DNA of 64,000 nt, from contig NZ_JACHWN010000007.1 of NCBI RefSeq assembly GCF_014191375.1, positions 1 through 64,000 on the forward strand, given 5' to 3'. Of the stretch, positions 34,893 to 44,007 are shown one piece after another. The DNA is from Mesorhizobium sp. RMAD-H1 (GTDB taxonomy: Bacteria; Pseudomonadota; Alphaproteobacteria; Rhizobiales; Rhizobiaceae). Both the position numbers and the translations under genes were made by a program. Under the pieces are notes generated by a model. The model searched no databases. It was not told the origin of the DNA and saw nothing but the letters and a program-made list of their open reading frames with translations. Numbering within the stretch: the stretch's first letter is position 1; the number at the start of each line of letters is the position of its first letter.

Positions 34893-36089
34893 GTGTTCCG
34901 CTTGAGATTCCCGTTCCGGACAAGGACGATCCACGGCCCTGTGCGCCGCCGTCTCATGCCGGTCGCAGCGATGCACTGCGTGCTGGCCCTTGCCGCTCTG
35001 GTAGCGGCGCTTTTCGGCATCCCGGCGGCACACGCTCAAGCTTTGAGCTTCACGGACATAGCGGGGCGTCAGGTGGAATTGGCCCATCCGGCGCGCCGCA
35101 TCGTTCTGGCCGACGGGCGGCTGCTCACGGCATTAGGCCTGCTGGAGGCGGACCCCACGCAGCGTGTCGTCGGCTGGGCCGAGAACATGGCCCGCTATGA
35201 TCCGGCAACCTACGAGCAATACAGGCAGCATTTTCCCGGCATCGCCGATATCCCCCGCGTCGGCGGGACGACGGCCGACACGCTTTCCATCGAAAAAGTG
35301 CTGAGCCTCGAACCGGACCTCGTCCTCATCCCGCTCTGGTTCGGCACGTCGGGCAGCCTGGAAGCGCAATTGGGCGCTGCGGGTGTCGCCGTTGCCTATA
35401 TCGATTTCTTCAACGATCCGCTGAAGAACACCGTCCCGAGCATCAGGATGCTGGGCCGGGCGATCGGGCGCGAGGATCGGGCGGAGGCCTATGCCGAATT
35501 CCATGAGAGCCACATGCGGCGCATCAGCGACCGGCTAGCCGCCGCCCGCGTCGCTCCAACCAAAGTGTTCCTGCATGCCCGCGCCGGCGGCTGGGAATGC
35601 TGCTGGTCGGCGGGCGGGCGCGTTGGCGCGTTCATCGAATTTTCCGGCGGCGAAAACATCGCCAAGCCTGTCGTGAAGGGCGCAACCGGCCAGGTCAGCC
35701 TCGAATATGTCCTGTCGCAAAATCCGGATGTCTATATCGCGGCCGGCGGCGCAGACCTGCCCGGCAGCGGCGGCTTTGCGATCGGGCCAGGTATTGAGCA
35801 GGCGACGGTCCAATCCGCTCTCGATGCCGCCCGACGGGAGCCGGGCATCGGTTCGCTCGGCGCTTTCGCCTCGGGCCGCGCGCATGCGCTCTGGCTCTTT
35901 TTCTTCCATTCCCCGACCAATGTGATTGCGGCGGAGGCGATGGCGAAATGGTTCCATCCAGAACTTTTCGCGGATATCGACCCACAACGGACGCTCGCGG
36001 AGATCAACCGGCGATTCCTGGCGGTGCCCATGAAGGGAACCTATTGGGCCGACTTGGAAGCGCCTCCCGGCAATGGAAAGGCACGATGA
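34893..36089 (+). CDS. Periplasmic iron-siderophore/cobalamin-type ABC binding protein
   Basis: About 398 residues with a long n-region and signal sequence ending PAAHAQA. The class III (BtuF/FepB-like) binding protein fold is shown by FTDIAGRQVELAHPARRIVL, VGGTTADTLSIEKVLSLEPD and LILIPLW-like strands, YVLSQNPDVYIAAGG and LWLFFFHSPTNVIAAEAMAK. Starts four bases after the receptor stop with GTG 34893; ATG 34956 is another choice and keeps a shorter signal. Unusually, no permease or ATPase gene follows in the window, so it must work with a transporter encoded elsewhere or act otherwise. Confidence 0.87.
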   Translation: MFRLRFPFRTRTIHGPVRRRLMPVAAMHCVLALAALVAALFGIPAAHAQALSFTDIAGRQVELAHPARRIVLADGRLLTALGLLEADPTQRVVGWAENMARYDPATYEQYRQHFPGIADIPRVGGTTADTLSIEKVLSLEPDLVLIPLWFGTSGSLEAQLGAAGVAVAYIDFFNDPLKNTVPSIRMLGRAIGREDRAEAYAEFHESHMRRISDRLAAARVAPTKVFLHARAGGWECCWSAGGRVGAFIEFSGGENIAKPVVKGATGQVSLEYVLSQNPDVYIAAGGADLPGSGGFAIGPGIEQATVQSALDAARREPGIGSLGAFASGRAHALWLFFFHSPTNVIAAEAMAKWFHPELFADIDPQRTLAEINRRFLAVPMKGTYWADLEAPPGNGKAR

Positions 36090-36209
36090 GGATGGCAGCT
36101 CTCCAGTCGCGTGATTGGGGGTTGCGCCAAGGCCAGCTCGCACGCTACCGGTTTATCCCTCTGGACCATCTCAGCGGCTGCTCCGGATCCTGAATCCATA
36201 TTGATATGT

Positions 36210-37397
36210 TCAGCGTGCAGCCTCTCGTGCAGGCTGCGCAACCATGGTGAGGAGCATGAGGCCGATCCCCTGGAGCGCCGCGCCGGCGAGCCAGACGGCG
36301 CCGGAGAAGATTCCGGCAGTGACGGCGTAGAGCGAGGTCGCGGCAAGCGGCGCGATGATGCCGACAAGACTCGCCAGCCCCGCCAGCGAGCCCTGCAGTT
36401 CCCCCTGCTCGCTCTCCGCGACAGTAAACGACATCAACGCCTGCAGCGCGGGCTGTGCAACGCCGCCGAGGGCGAGCAAGGGCAGGGCCGCGAAGGCCAC
36501 CCAGCCTCGCGTCGCGAGTGCCACGAGAAGATAACCGGCGCCATCGGTAATGAGACCGAGAACAAGGCCGCGCCTTTCACCAAACCGCTTCGTCACCGGG
36601 CCGGTGGCAAAGGCCTGCATCAGAGCGGATAGCGCGCCAAAGGCAGCGAGCGACAGGCCGACGGTTCCCGTATTCCAGCCGAACCGCTCCTCGCTGGAAA
36701 GTACCCACAGCGCGGCTGGAATCTGTCCGGCGATTTGCAGGATAACGTACAGGCACAGGAGTCGCCGCAAGCCCTTCAGACGGGTAAGTGCAACAAGCGA
36801 CGCAAGTGCGTTGAAATCGCTGAAGCGGGCAGATTGGCGCACGCCGCGATGCGATTCCGGCAGGATAAAGAGCGCCAGAACCAAGTTGAGGCCGGTAAGC
36901 GCCGCCGCGGCGATAAATGGCGCGCGCAGTGACAGCCCGCCGAGGAGGCCGCCAAGCGCTGGACCGACTATGAGCCCCAAGCCAAAGCAGGCGCTCATAT
37001 AGCCATAGGCCGTCGCCCGCTGCTTCTCGCTCGTCGTATCAGCGATATAGGCGGCGGCCACCGCCATATTGGCTGCGGTGACGCCCGCAATGATGCGGCC
37101 CAGGGCGAGCATCCAGAGGGCTGGGGCGGCGGCCATGAACAGATAATCGAGCGCGCCGCCGAAGAGCGACACAAGCAGAACAGGCCGCCGGCCGAAACGG
37201 TCACTCAAGGCGCCCAGGACCGGCGCGAACAGGAACTGCATGACGCCATAGGCAGCAAGCAGCAGGCCATAGGTCGTGGCAACCTGCCCTTCGCCCGTAA
37301 GCTCGCGCAAGAGACCCGGCAGCACGGGCATAACCAGTCCCATGCCGATCGCGTCCAGCGTGACGGCGGCGAGGATGATGACAAGCGCCTTGGTCAT
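36210..37397 (-). CDS. tetA: Tet(A)-like tetracycline efflux MFS transporter
   Basis: A 395-residue, 12-helix major facilitator of the DHA1 group. It aligns closely by eye with class A/G tetracycline exporters: VTLDAIGMGLVMPVLPGLLR at the start, motif A GALSDRFGRRPVLLVSLFGG, YGYMSACFGLGLIVGPALGG and PAALWVLSSEERFGWN. Catalytic-type acidic residues in helix 1 (the D of LDAIGMG) and the GALSDRFGRR loop are kept. Divergent from tetR across two tet operators. The class cannot be assigned without comparison; chromosomal genes such as the Agrobacterium tet(30) type are the likely relatives. Substrate is inferred. Confidence 0.9.
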   Translation of the reverse strand: MTKALVIILAAVTLDAIGMGLVMPVLPGLLRELTGEGQVATTYGLLLAAYGVMQFLFAPVLGALSDRFGRRPVLLVSLFGGALDYLFMAAAPALWMLALGRIIAGVTAANMAVAAAYIADTTSEKQRATAYGYMSACFGLGLIVGPALGGLLGGLSLRAPFIAAAALTGLNLVLALFILPESHRGVRQSARFSDFNALASLVALTRLKGLRRLLCLYVILQIAGQIPAALWVLSSEERFGWNTGTVGLSLAAFGALSALMQAFATGPVTKRFGERRGLVLGLITDGAGYLLVALATRGWVAFAALPLLALGGVAQPALQALMSFTVAESEQGELQGSLAGLASLVGIIAPLAATSLYAVTAGIFSGAVWLAGAALQGIGLMLLTMVAQPAREAAR

Positions 37398-37413
37398 GGG
37401 ATGAACTCCATCT

Positions 37414-37430
37414 CTCTATCATCGATAGAG
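37414..37430. promoter_or_regulatory. tet operator 1
   Basis: CTCTATCATCGATAGAG has perfect 7-bp arms (CTCTATC/GATAGAG) around ATC, matching the tetO core CTATCA-N-TGATAG at most positions. It lies 17 bp before the tetA start codon. A second operator starts 11 bp further on. Confidence 0.85.
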
Positions 37431-37441
37431 TTGCATTCACC

Positions 37442-37454
37442 CTATCAATGATAG
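37442..37454. promoter_or_regulatory. tet operator 2
   Basis: CTATCAATGATAG is a perfect 6-1-6 palindrome with the canonical tetO arms; flanks extend it (CCTATCAATGATAGAGAG). It lies 40 bp before the tetR start. The two operators are 26 bp apart centre to centre, close to the classic tetA/tetR control region, so TetR should repress both genes until tetracycline-Mg binds. Confidence 0.88.
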
Positions 37455-37494
37455 AGAGTCAAGCCCAAAGACGAACAGGAAGGAGATTCGGTTC

Positions 37495-38121
37495 ATGCGG
37501 CTGACCCGGGAAACGGTGCTGCGCGCCGCGCTCGATCTGCTCGACGAGGTAGGGATCGATGGCCTCACCACGCGGCGGCTTGCCGAGCGGCTCGGTGTGC
37601 AGTCGCCGACGCTTTACTGGCATTTCAAGAACAAGCGCGCGCTGCTCGACGCCATGGCCCACGCAATGCTGGAGCAGCACACGCGATGCGTTCCAGAACC
37701 GGGAGAGGACTGGCGGGTTTGGCTGCGCGGCAATGCGCTGAGCTTTCGCCGGGCATTGCTTTCCCATCGCGATGGCGCGCGCGTTCATGCCGGCACGGGG
37801 CCGGAACCAGGCGAGTACGACTGCGCTGAAGTGCAGATCCGTCATTTATGCGAGGCGGGTTTTGCCCCGGGTGAAGCGCTATCCATCATGATTGCCCTGA
37901 GCCGCTTCATCGTCGGCTGGGTGCTGGAAGAGCAGGCGGAAGCCAAGGACGCCGCCGAGCGTGACGCGCCGGTCCCCTCCCCTTCGCCGAGGAAATACCC
38001 CCTCTTCGCGACGGCGCTCGAGGCAAGACGCGACGAAACGACCGACGCTGCCTTCGAAAAGGCCATCGGCTTCTTCATCGGGGGGCTCAATCCTTCGGAC
38101 AAAAGAGCACCTGGCCCGTAA
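37495..38121 (+). CDS. tetR: Tetracycline repressor (TetR class)
   Basis: A 208-residue repressor. The HTH is typical of true TetR proteins: LTRETVLRAALDLLDEVGID, LTTRRLAERLGVQSPTLYWH, FKNKRALLDAMAHAMLEQHT. The core has HRDGARVHAGTGPEPGEYD, like the loop near the drug-binding site (HRDGAK-type in TetR), and ends with FIGGL. SD AGGAAGGAG precedes ATG 37495. Divergent from tetA over two operators. Confidence 0.92.
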   Translation: MRLTRETVLRAALDLLDEVGIDGLTTRRLAERLGVQSPTLYWHFKNKRALLDAMAHAMLEQHTRCVPEPGEDWRVWLRGNALSFRRALLSHRDGARVHAGTGPEPGEYDCAEVQIRHLCEAGFAPGEALSIMIALSRFIVGWVLEEQAEAKDAAERDAPVPSPSPRKYPLFATALEARRDETTDAAFEKAIGFFIGGLNPSDKRAPGP

Positions 38122-38271
38122 CATCGCGACTAACCCACATCGAAATGAGCGGACGGGGCACAACATCCTCGCTGTCATAGAGGATAACGCCGAACACAAA
38201 GTGGTCGCCGCTCGGATTTCCGTGACGAGAGACGGCTGGGAATAGCAATCCGTAGAAATGAAGAGGCACTC

Positions 38272-41200
38272 CTACATGCGCGTGCGATTGCCAAGGATGG
38301 CAGCACCGGTCTTGCCGCGCCACCGGTGATAGATGCCTTCTGCTCGCTCGTGCGCACGGTGGCCAAGAAGAAGCATACAAGGGGTAAGGATCAACGTCAG
38401 GAAGGTGGCGAAGGCGAGCCCGCCGGCAACGGTCGTTGAAAGCTCGATCCAATATTGGGTCGAAGGTGCACCATAATCGATCTTGCGTTGGATGAAGTTG
38501 ATGTTGAGGCCCAGCACCAGCGGCATCAGGCCTAGTATATCGTTGATGGATGTGAGGAACACGGGCCTCAGGCGTTGGGCACCGGTGCGGATGGCGGCTT
38601 CAGCCGGATCATGTCCCTTGCCGCGCATCTCGTTATAGGTGTCGATCAGCACGATATTGTTGTTGACCACGATGCCGCCGAGCGAGATCACGCCGAGCCC
38701 GCCCATGACGATACCAAAGGGGCGACCGGTGACGAGAAGCCCTATCAGCACGCCGGCTATGGAGAAGACAATCGCGCTCATCACCACCAGCGCCTGGTAG
38801 GCGCTGTTGAGCTGGGTCACCAGCACCAGGAACATGAGCGCGACTGCCGCGAAGAAGGCACCCAGCAGAAAATTCTGTGCCTCGGTCATATCTTCCTGCT
38901 CTCCCACGAACTCAAAGCTCACGCCTCGGGGCAACCCAGCCTGCTCGATGGCCTTGCGTAATTCCTCGATCTTTTCCGCCGGTAGCACGCCTTCCGCCAC
39001 GTCGGCCTTCACCGTGACCACGCGGCTCGAATCGACGCGATTGATCATGCCGGTCTTCTCCGCAGGCACGATCGCTACGAAATTGGTGATAGGCATCTGT
39101 CCTTGCCCGGTAGGGATCGTCAGGCGGGAGAGATGGCCCAGCGTGCGCTCGGGCGCCGGGAAGCGGACCCGGATATCGACCGGCTCCTCCACATCTTCCG
39201 GCCGGTACTCGGCAAGCTTCAAGCCTTGCGTGAGGAACTGAACCGCCTGGCCAAGCGTGGCAACATCCGCACCGAAGCGGGCGGCGCTCTCGCGGTCCAC
39301 ATGGATGCGCCATTCCACCCCCGGCACCTGGGTATCGTCTTCCACGTCGATGAAGCCTCCCAGTTCCTGCATGAGCGATCGTACCTGGGCGGCGGCCTGT
39401 TCCATCGACTGCAGATCGGAGCCGGAGAGGTGCAACTGGATCGGCTTACCCTGGGCCGGACCTGTTTCCTGCTCGTTGGCGATGATCTTCACACCCGGGA
39501 GGCCGGCCGTGCGGTCCCTCACCTCCGCGATGATATCCCTGGCGCGCGGGCGCACGTCCCACTCCAGGAGATCGAGTTGAAGAATGCCTATCGTATCGGC
39601 GGAAATATCTTCGCCTTCCTGCTCCTGCGTCTCGTCTCCGACGGTGCGGGCGTAGATGTGCTCGATGCCCTTGGTGCCGAGGATCGCTTTCTCCACGTCA
39701 CGCACCAGGCGATCCCTTTCATGGATGGAGAGATTGTCGCGTGCCCGGATCGTCACCTGCAGGAAGCGCGGCTCGATTTCGGGGAAGAACTCCACGCCGC
39801 GACCGAAGAATGCGTAGGCCGCCACCGCGAGCACGAGAAACAGGGATGTCCCGAGCAAGGTGAAGCCTGGCCGTCGGAGCAGCCGGCGCTGCACCGAGAT
39901 ATATGTTCCAGTGACGCGGTCCAGATCGTCGAGATTGCCACTTTCTGCCGCAGAGAGCGCCCTTTCCTCTTTCTCCGCGCGTGGATTGCGCTTGCCGATC
40001 ATCCCGCCCAGAACGGGGATGAAGACCAGGCCCATGGCGAGCGAAGCGGTGAGGATTGCAATGACGGTGATGGGCAGGAATTTCATGAACTCGCCGACCA
40101 CACCCGTCCAGAAAAGAAGTGGGAAGAAGACGCAGAGGGTTGTCAATGTCGAGGCGATGATTGGCCAGGCCATGCGTTTGGCCGCTTCGCGATAGGCGTC
40201 CCATGGTCGCTTCCCACCCGCCATCCAGCGATCCGCGAGCTCGGTGGAAACCACCGCCGCATCGACCAGCATGCCCAGCACCAGGATAAGGCTGAAGAGC
40301 ACGATGATGTTGAGCGTGTATCCCATCCACCAGAGAAAGATAATGCCGGCAAGGAATGCGCCCGGAACGGAAAGACCGACCAGCAGCGCGTTGCGCCAGC
40401 CGAGCGTGGCCACCGTAATGATCATGACCAGGAGAACGGCCGCGACGACATTGTTCTGCAGGTCCGTCAGGGTTTCCCGGACTTCGGTCGACTGGTCCTG
40501 CAGATAGGTCACGGACACGCTGGCGGGCATGAGCGACCTGCTCTCCTCAATAACCGCTTTGACTGCCTCGACCGTTTCAATGATGTTTGCGCCGATGCGC
40601 TTTTTTACTTCCAGCGCCACCGCCGGCTGGCCATCTATGCGAGCGAAGCCGGTGGGGTCCTCAAACCCGCGACGCACCACAGCCACATCCCCGACCGTCA
40701 CCACCGAATTGCCTGAAACCTTGAGCGGGATGGAGCGAACATCCTCGATGTCTTCAATGACGCCTGGCACCTTCAGCGTGAGCCGGCCCGCTCCCGTGTC
40801 GATGTAGCCAGCCGTGACGAGCTGATTATTGCGCTGAATGCTGGCGAGAAGCTGATCAAACGGCACACCATAGGCACCGAGCGCGGTCGGATCGATCAGC
40901 ACCTCCATCACCTCTTCCCGGGCGCCGCCGATATCGACCTCAAGGACATCCGGCAGGGCCTCAAGCTGATCCTGAAGACGCTCCGCCATGTCGATCAGCG
41001 CGCGTTCGGATATGGGACCAGAAAGCATCACGGTGAGCACCGGGAAGAGAGCTACGTTCACTTCTTCCACGACCGGCTCCTCGGCCGTCTGCGGCAGGTC
41101 CGCACGCGCCGTATCAACGGCCTCACGGACGTCCTGCTCTGCCTGGTCGGCATCGAACCCTGCAACAAACTCCAGCGTGACGGCCGCGTAACCCTGCGCG

Positions 41201-41454
41201 CCCACCGAGGTCATTTCCTTCAGGCCTTCGATCGATTGCAGTTCCGTCTCCAGCGGACGCAGGATAAGGCGCTCGGCATCTTCCGGCGATATTCCCTCAT
41301 GCGGTACCGACACATGGATGATCGGGATCGGGACGTCGGGCGCGGATTCCTTCGGGATGACCAGATAGGCATAGGAGCCAACGAGAAGGATCAGCGCGAA
41401 CAGGATGATGACGACCCTGTTGCGATTGAAGGCAGCATCGATGATGGCGTTCAT
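38272..41454 (-). CDS. RND efflux transporter permease (HAE1/AcrB-like)
   Basis: A 1060-residue inner-membrane proton antiporter subunit with 12 TM helices and two large periplasmic loops. It starts MNAIIDAAFNRNRVVIILFA, with PIPIIHVSVPHEGISPEDAE, QSIEGLKEMTS, and the second-half GVLIGLLVTGRPFGIVMG and GGIVVNNNIVLIDTYNEMRG. In TM4 the usual proton-relay pair VDDA is here VDAAVV (LGMLVDAAVVSTELADR), so one of two aspartates is missing. The start overlaps the adaptor stop by ATGA. No outer-membrane factor gene lies nearby. The substrate is unknown. Confidence 0.92.
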   Translation of the reverse strand: MNAIIDAAFNRNRVVIILFALILLVGSYAYLVIPKESAPDVPIPIIHVSVPHEGISPEDAERLILRPLETELQSIEGLKEMTSVGAQGYAAVTLEFVAGFDADQAEQDVREAVDTARADLPQTAEEPVVEEVNVALFPVLTVMLSGPISERALIDMAERLQDQLEALPDVLEVDIGGAREEVMEVLIDPTALGAYGVPFDQLLASIQRNNQLVTAGYIDTGAGRLTLKVPGVIEDIEDVRSIPLKVSGNSVVTVGDVAVVRRGFEDPTGFARIDGQPAVALEVKKRIGANIIETVEAVKAVIEESRSLMPASVSVTYLQDQSTEVRETLTDLQNNVVAAVLLVMIITVATLGWRNALLVGLSVPGAFLAGIIFLWWMGYTLNIIVLFSLILVLGMLVDAAVVSTELADRWMAGGKRPWDAYREAAKRMAWPIIASTLTTLCVFFPLLFWTGVVGEFMKFLPITVIAILTASLAMGLVFIPVLGGMIGKRNPRAEKEERALSAAESGNLDDLDRVTGTYISVQRRLLRRPGFTLLGTSLFLVLAVAAYAFFGRGVEFFPEIEPRFLQVTIRARDNLSIHERDRLVRDVEKAILGTKGIEHIYARTVGDETQEQEGEDISADTIGILQLDLLEWDVRPRARDIIAEVRDRTAGLPGVKIIANEQETGPAQGKPIQLHLSGSDLQSMEQAAAQVRSLMQELGGFIDVEDDTQVPGVEWRIHVDRESAARFGADVATLGQAVQFLTQGLKLAEYRPEDVEEPVDIRVRFPAPERTLGHLSRLTIPTGQGQMPITNFVAIVPAEKTGMINRVDSSRVVTVKADVAEGVLPAEKIEELRKAIEQAGLPRGVSFEFVGEQEDMTEAQNFLLGAFFAAVALMFLVLVTQLNSAYQALVVMSAIVFSIAGVLIGLLVTGRPFGIVMGGLGVISLGGIVVNNNIVLIDTYNEMRGKGHDPAEAAIRTGAQRLRPVFLTSINDILGLMPLVLGLNINFIQRKIDYGAPSTQYWIELSTTVAGGLAFATFLTLILTPCMLLLGHRAHERAEGIYHRWRGKTGAAILGNRTRM

Positions 41455-43043
41455 TGCGCACCACCCCCAGCGCCGCCCGGCGGCGTGGAACCTGTCGCTC
41501 CGCCACCCGACCCCGCCGGTGGTGGAGCGGCACCGCCTCCCTGTGGCGCGCCTCCTCCTTGTGCCGCACCGCCCTGCCCCTGCGTCGGGCCAGGCACTTG
41601 CGATGGTGGCTGCGCAAGCGGCGGTACGGAAACCCGCGGTGGAGTTATCTCGGGCGATGGTGCCACGGGGACTGATTGCCCGGAGCCCGCACCCCGCTGG
41701 GTGCCGGAATCTTTCGACATTCCCGGTGATCTGCCTTGGTTCCCCGCAGTCCCGCCGGTGGAGGACCCCACGCCAGGGCTTTGTGTAGAAACGTCGGCAC
41801 CGGTGGAACCGGTGGGCATTGAATTCGTCGATATCCTGTTTGCCGCCGACCCCTTGCAGAGCACTTCGGCGGGAGGCGGTTCGATCAGATTCTCCGCCCT
41901 GTCGAAATGCTCCGCTTCGATCGTAGCGGTTGGCAATCGGGCTTCCTTGGCGGCAGCTTCCGCCGCATTTTGCTCCCCGCCTTCCGACCTCTTGACGCGC
42001 ACCCGTTCACCTTCGCGCACAAAGCCCTGCCCAATGGTAATCAGTTGAGCCTTTTCCGGTAGGCCGGAAACCCAGATGCCGTTGTTTACGGCGCGGGTGA
42101 TCTCCACCTTGTGGAAGCGCACAGCGCCGCCGTCGCCCACGGATTTAACGCCCAGCGTACCTTCCTCGTTGAGCGCGAGGATGGCGGGCGAGACGAAATG
42201 CGCCTCGGCTTCGCCGGTTTGGAATCTCACCTCCACGCTCACCACGGAAGGGACGTCTCGTGTCTCGTTGGGCACGCGGATTTCGACACGAAATGTGCGC
42301 GTCTCAGGGTCGGCTGCGGAGGCGACAAAACATACGCGCCCCTTGGCGAGGTCACCCGTGGCAAAGCTGACGGTTGCAACCCGGCCCACATCGACGCGGC
42401 CGATATCGCGCTGCGAGATGTACAGCGTGATACGCAAGGGCGAGTTGTCCACGATGCGCAACACGGCTGTCCCGGCACCCAGCGTCTCACCCGCATTGGC
42501 GAAGACGTCATTTACGACGCCCGGGATAGGTGCCTCGATCGTCGTATCGAGGATTTCTTCGCGTATGCTTTGCAATGAGGCACGGGCTTCCGCGAGTTGC
42601 GATTCCAGGTCGCGTACGCCCGATTCAGTGGCATAACCCTGCCCCTCCAGGTCGCGCAGGCCCTGCAGATCCGCTTCCAGGCTGTTCACCCGCGCTTGCG
42701 CGCTTCGAAGCTGGCTTTCACGCGCTTCCGGCCGCACCCGCGCAAGAACCGCTCCCGCTTTAACCTCATCGCCTTCCTTGACGAGCACCTGATCCAAAGT
42801 GCCGCCTGTGGAGGAAACGACATCCGCCGTCCGGTAAGGCTGGGCTACCCCTTGCGCATAGATATACAAGGGTACCGGTTCGGCCGTGGAGGGCTGCACT
42901 TCGACCAGTGTGGGCTGCGGCGGTCGGGCTGCTGTCGCGGCATTCTCCTTCCCCTCCTCACTCCCGCCAATGACAAGGCTGCTTGCAAACCACGCGGAAG
43001 CCGCCGCGAGGAGACCGATTGCGATCCAGGCCGACGTTCTCAA
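41451..43043 (-). CDS. RND periplasmic adaptor (membrane-fusion protein) with long disordered tail
   Basis: 530 residues. Residues 1-23 are a signal or membrane anchor (MRTSAWIAIGLLAAASAWFA). The lipoyl/barrel-sandwich halves (ADVVSSTGGTLDQVLVKEGD and EAPIPGVVNDVFANAGETLG) flank a coiled-coil hairpin (about 110-165). A beta-barrel and proximal domain run to about 360. The last about 165 residues are low-complexity Pro/Gly/Ser/Ala (GGAAQGGGAPQGGGAAPPPA, GGGATGSTPPGGAGGGAQ), far beyond the usual 370-400 length. First gene of a two-gene unit with the RND permease. Confidence 0.9.
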   Translation of the reverse strand: MRTSAWIAIGLLAAASAWFASSLVIGGSEEGKENAATAARPPQPTLVEVQPSTAEPVPLYIYAQGVAQPYRTADVVSSTGGTLDQVLVKEGDEVKAGAVLARVRPEARESQLRSAQARVNSLEADLQGLRDLEGQGYATESGVRDLESQLAEARASLQSIREEILDTTIEAPIPGVVNDVFANAGETLGAGTAVLRIVDNSPLRITLYISQRDIGRVDVGRVATVSFATGDLAKGRVCFVASAADPETRTFRVEIRVPNETRDVPSVVSVEVRFQTGEAEAHFVSPAILALNEEGTLGVKSVGDGGAVRFHKVEITRAVNNGIWVSGLPEKAQLITIGQGFVREGERVRVKRSEGGEQNAAEAAAKEARLPTATIEAEHFDRAENLIEPPPAEVLCKGSAANRISTNSMPTGSTGADVSTQSPGVGSSTGGTAGNQGRSPGMSKDSGTQRGAGSGQSVPVAPSPEITPPRVSVPPLAQPPSQVPGPTQGQGGAAQGGGAPQGGGAAPPPAGSGGGATGSTPPGGAGGGAQ

Positions 43044-43535
43044 AGGACAGCCCTTTCCGGTAATTGGACAATCCCGTATCTAACCGCAAGGCTGGGCCGA
43101 CTGTTCCCTCGAAGACCGTGACCATTCGCTCGGTCAAGTGGCGCGGAACGATTTGATACATCGCTGCTGAACCCGCAATGGCGCGATGCGTGAACCATCT
43201 CCTGAAGAGCGGATTTTTTGGTCTCCGGCCCGAAAGACGACCAGTACCGATAGCAGGAGACGCAGGGAGACCTCAGTTATTTCTTCCCCCGAGGCGAGGA
43301 CATGTTCGGCATCAAAGTCCGCGGCTTTTCCTCGATCGGCAAACTCCCCGTGGCGAGCCGCTGCTGCAGCCTGGCAGATCACATGCTGATTGATGGGAAC
43401 GCTGGAATAACGGCCCACCACGCCGGAGCGGGCGGCTCGGTAGCTGCAGGCGACCGAAACACGCGACCCCGCCAGCGGACACATCCTGATTCGGCCCACG
43501 GGGCGGTGATGATGTTCAGGCGGTTTTGAAAACTA
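43044..43535. other. Intergenic region upstream of the RND operon
   Basis: Half a kilobase with several short frames on both strands but none with recognisable content. It should contain the promoter of the RND operon; no regulator gene adjoins this operon, so control by a distant regulator is likely. Confidence 0.4.
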
Positions 43536-43943
43536 TCAGTTCGCGGGCGGAACGGGACAACTCAGATCACCTTCCTGGCAATTGAGATAGTTCTCGAAAT
43601 CTTTGACACGGGATTGCGTGAGCGTGTTCATGCACTGCCCAACCAGCATTGGCCTTGCACGTCCTCCGGCCGCTACCGCAGTCTGGAAATCGCACTCCGC
43701 ATCGCGAAATTTCACCCAATCCTGCTGGGCCTTGATGAGAAGCTTCCTGGTATCCGCATCGTCCTTCAGACGGGCTTCGATCTGTTTGTAAAGCTCGTTG
43801 AGTTTCTTGTCGGATTCCCTGAACGAAGCATCGGCGCACTGGTTCATGGTGGCCTGATCCTGGGCATCGGCGCACTTGTCCTTGGCAAATGCGAATGCCG
43901 GCATCACCAGAACCATCGCGGCAGTCAGTATCGCTGATTTCAT
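43536..43943 (-). CDS. LprI-type lysozyme-inhibitor-like protein (DUF1311)
   Basis: A 135-residue periplasmic protein with signal peptide (MKSAILTAAMVLVMPAFAFA). The mature part has the DUF1311 pattern: CADAQDQATMNQCADASFRE, ELYKQIEARL, LIKAQQDWVKFRDAECDFQT and a C-terminal CMNTLTQSRVKDFENYL, with four conserved cysteines plus one extra pair (CQEGDLSC). Members include LprI, an inhibitor of host lysozyme. SD GGAGG fixes ATG 43943. A second small secreted protein is encoded 64 bp upstream in the same direction. Confidence 0.85.
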   Translation of the reverse strand: MKSAILTAAMVLVMPAFAFAKDKCADAQDQATMNQCADASFRESDKKLNELYKQIEARLKDDADTRKLLIKAQQDWVKFRDAECDFQTAVAAGGRARPMLVGQCMNTLTQSRVKDFENYLNCQEGDLSCPVPPAN

Positions 43944-44007
43944 CGATTGTCCTCCATTAGCATGCATCAGTTGATCAGCAGAAGCTCATGCACATTGTGC
44001 TCTGACA

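Noticed and set aside
39103..40716. 537-residue plus-strand open frame
   Set aside because: Antisense to the RND permease, with no recognisable domain and a composition typical of GC-rich shadow frames.
43134..43499. 121-residue minus-strand frame upstream of the RND operon
   Set aside because: No SD, no recognisable motif and atypical composition; treated as non-coding.
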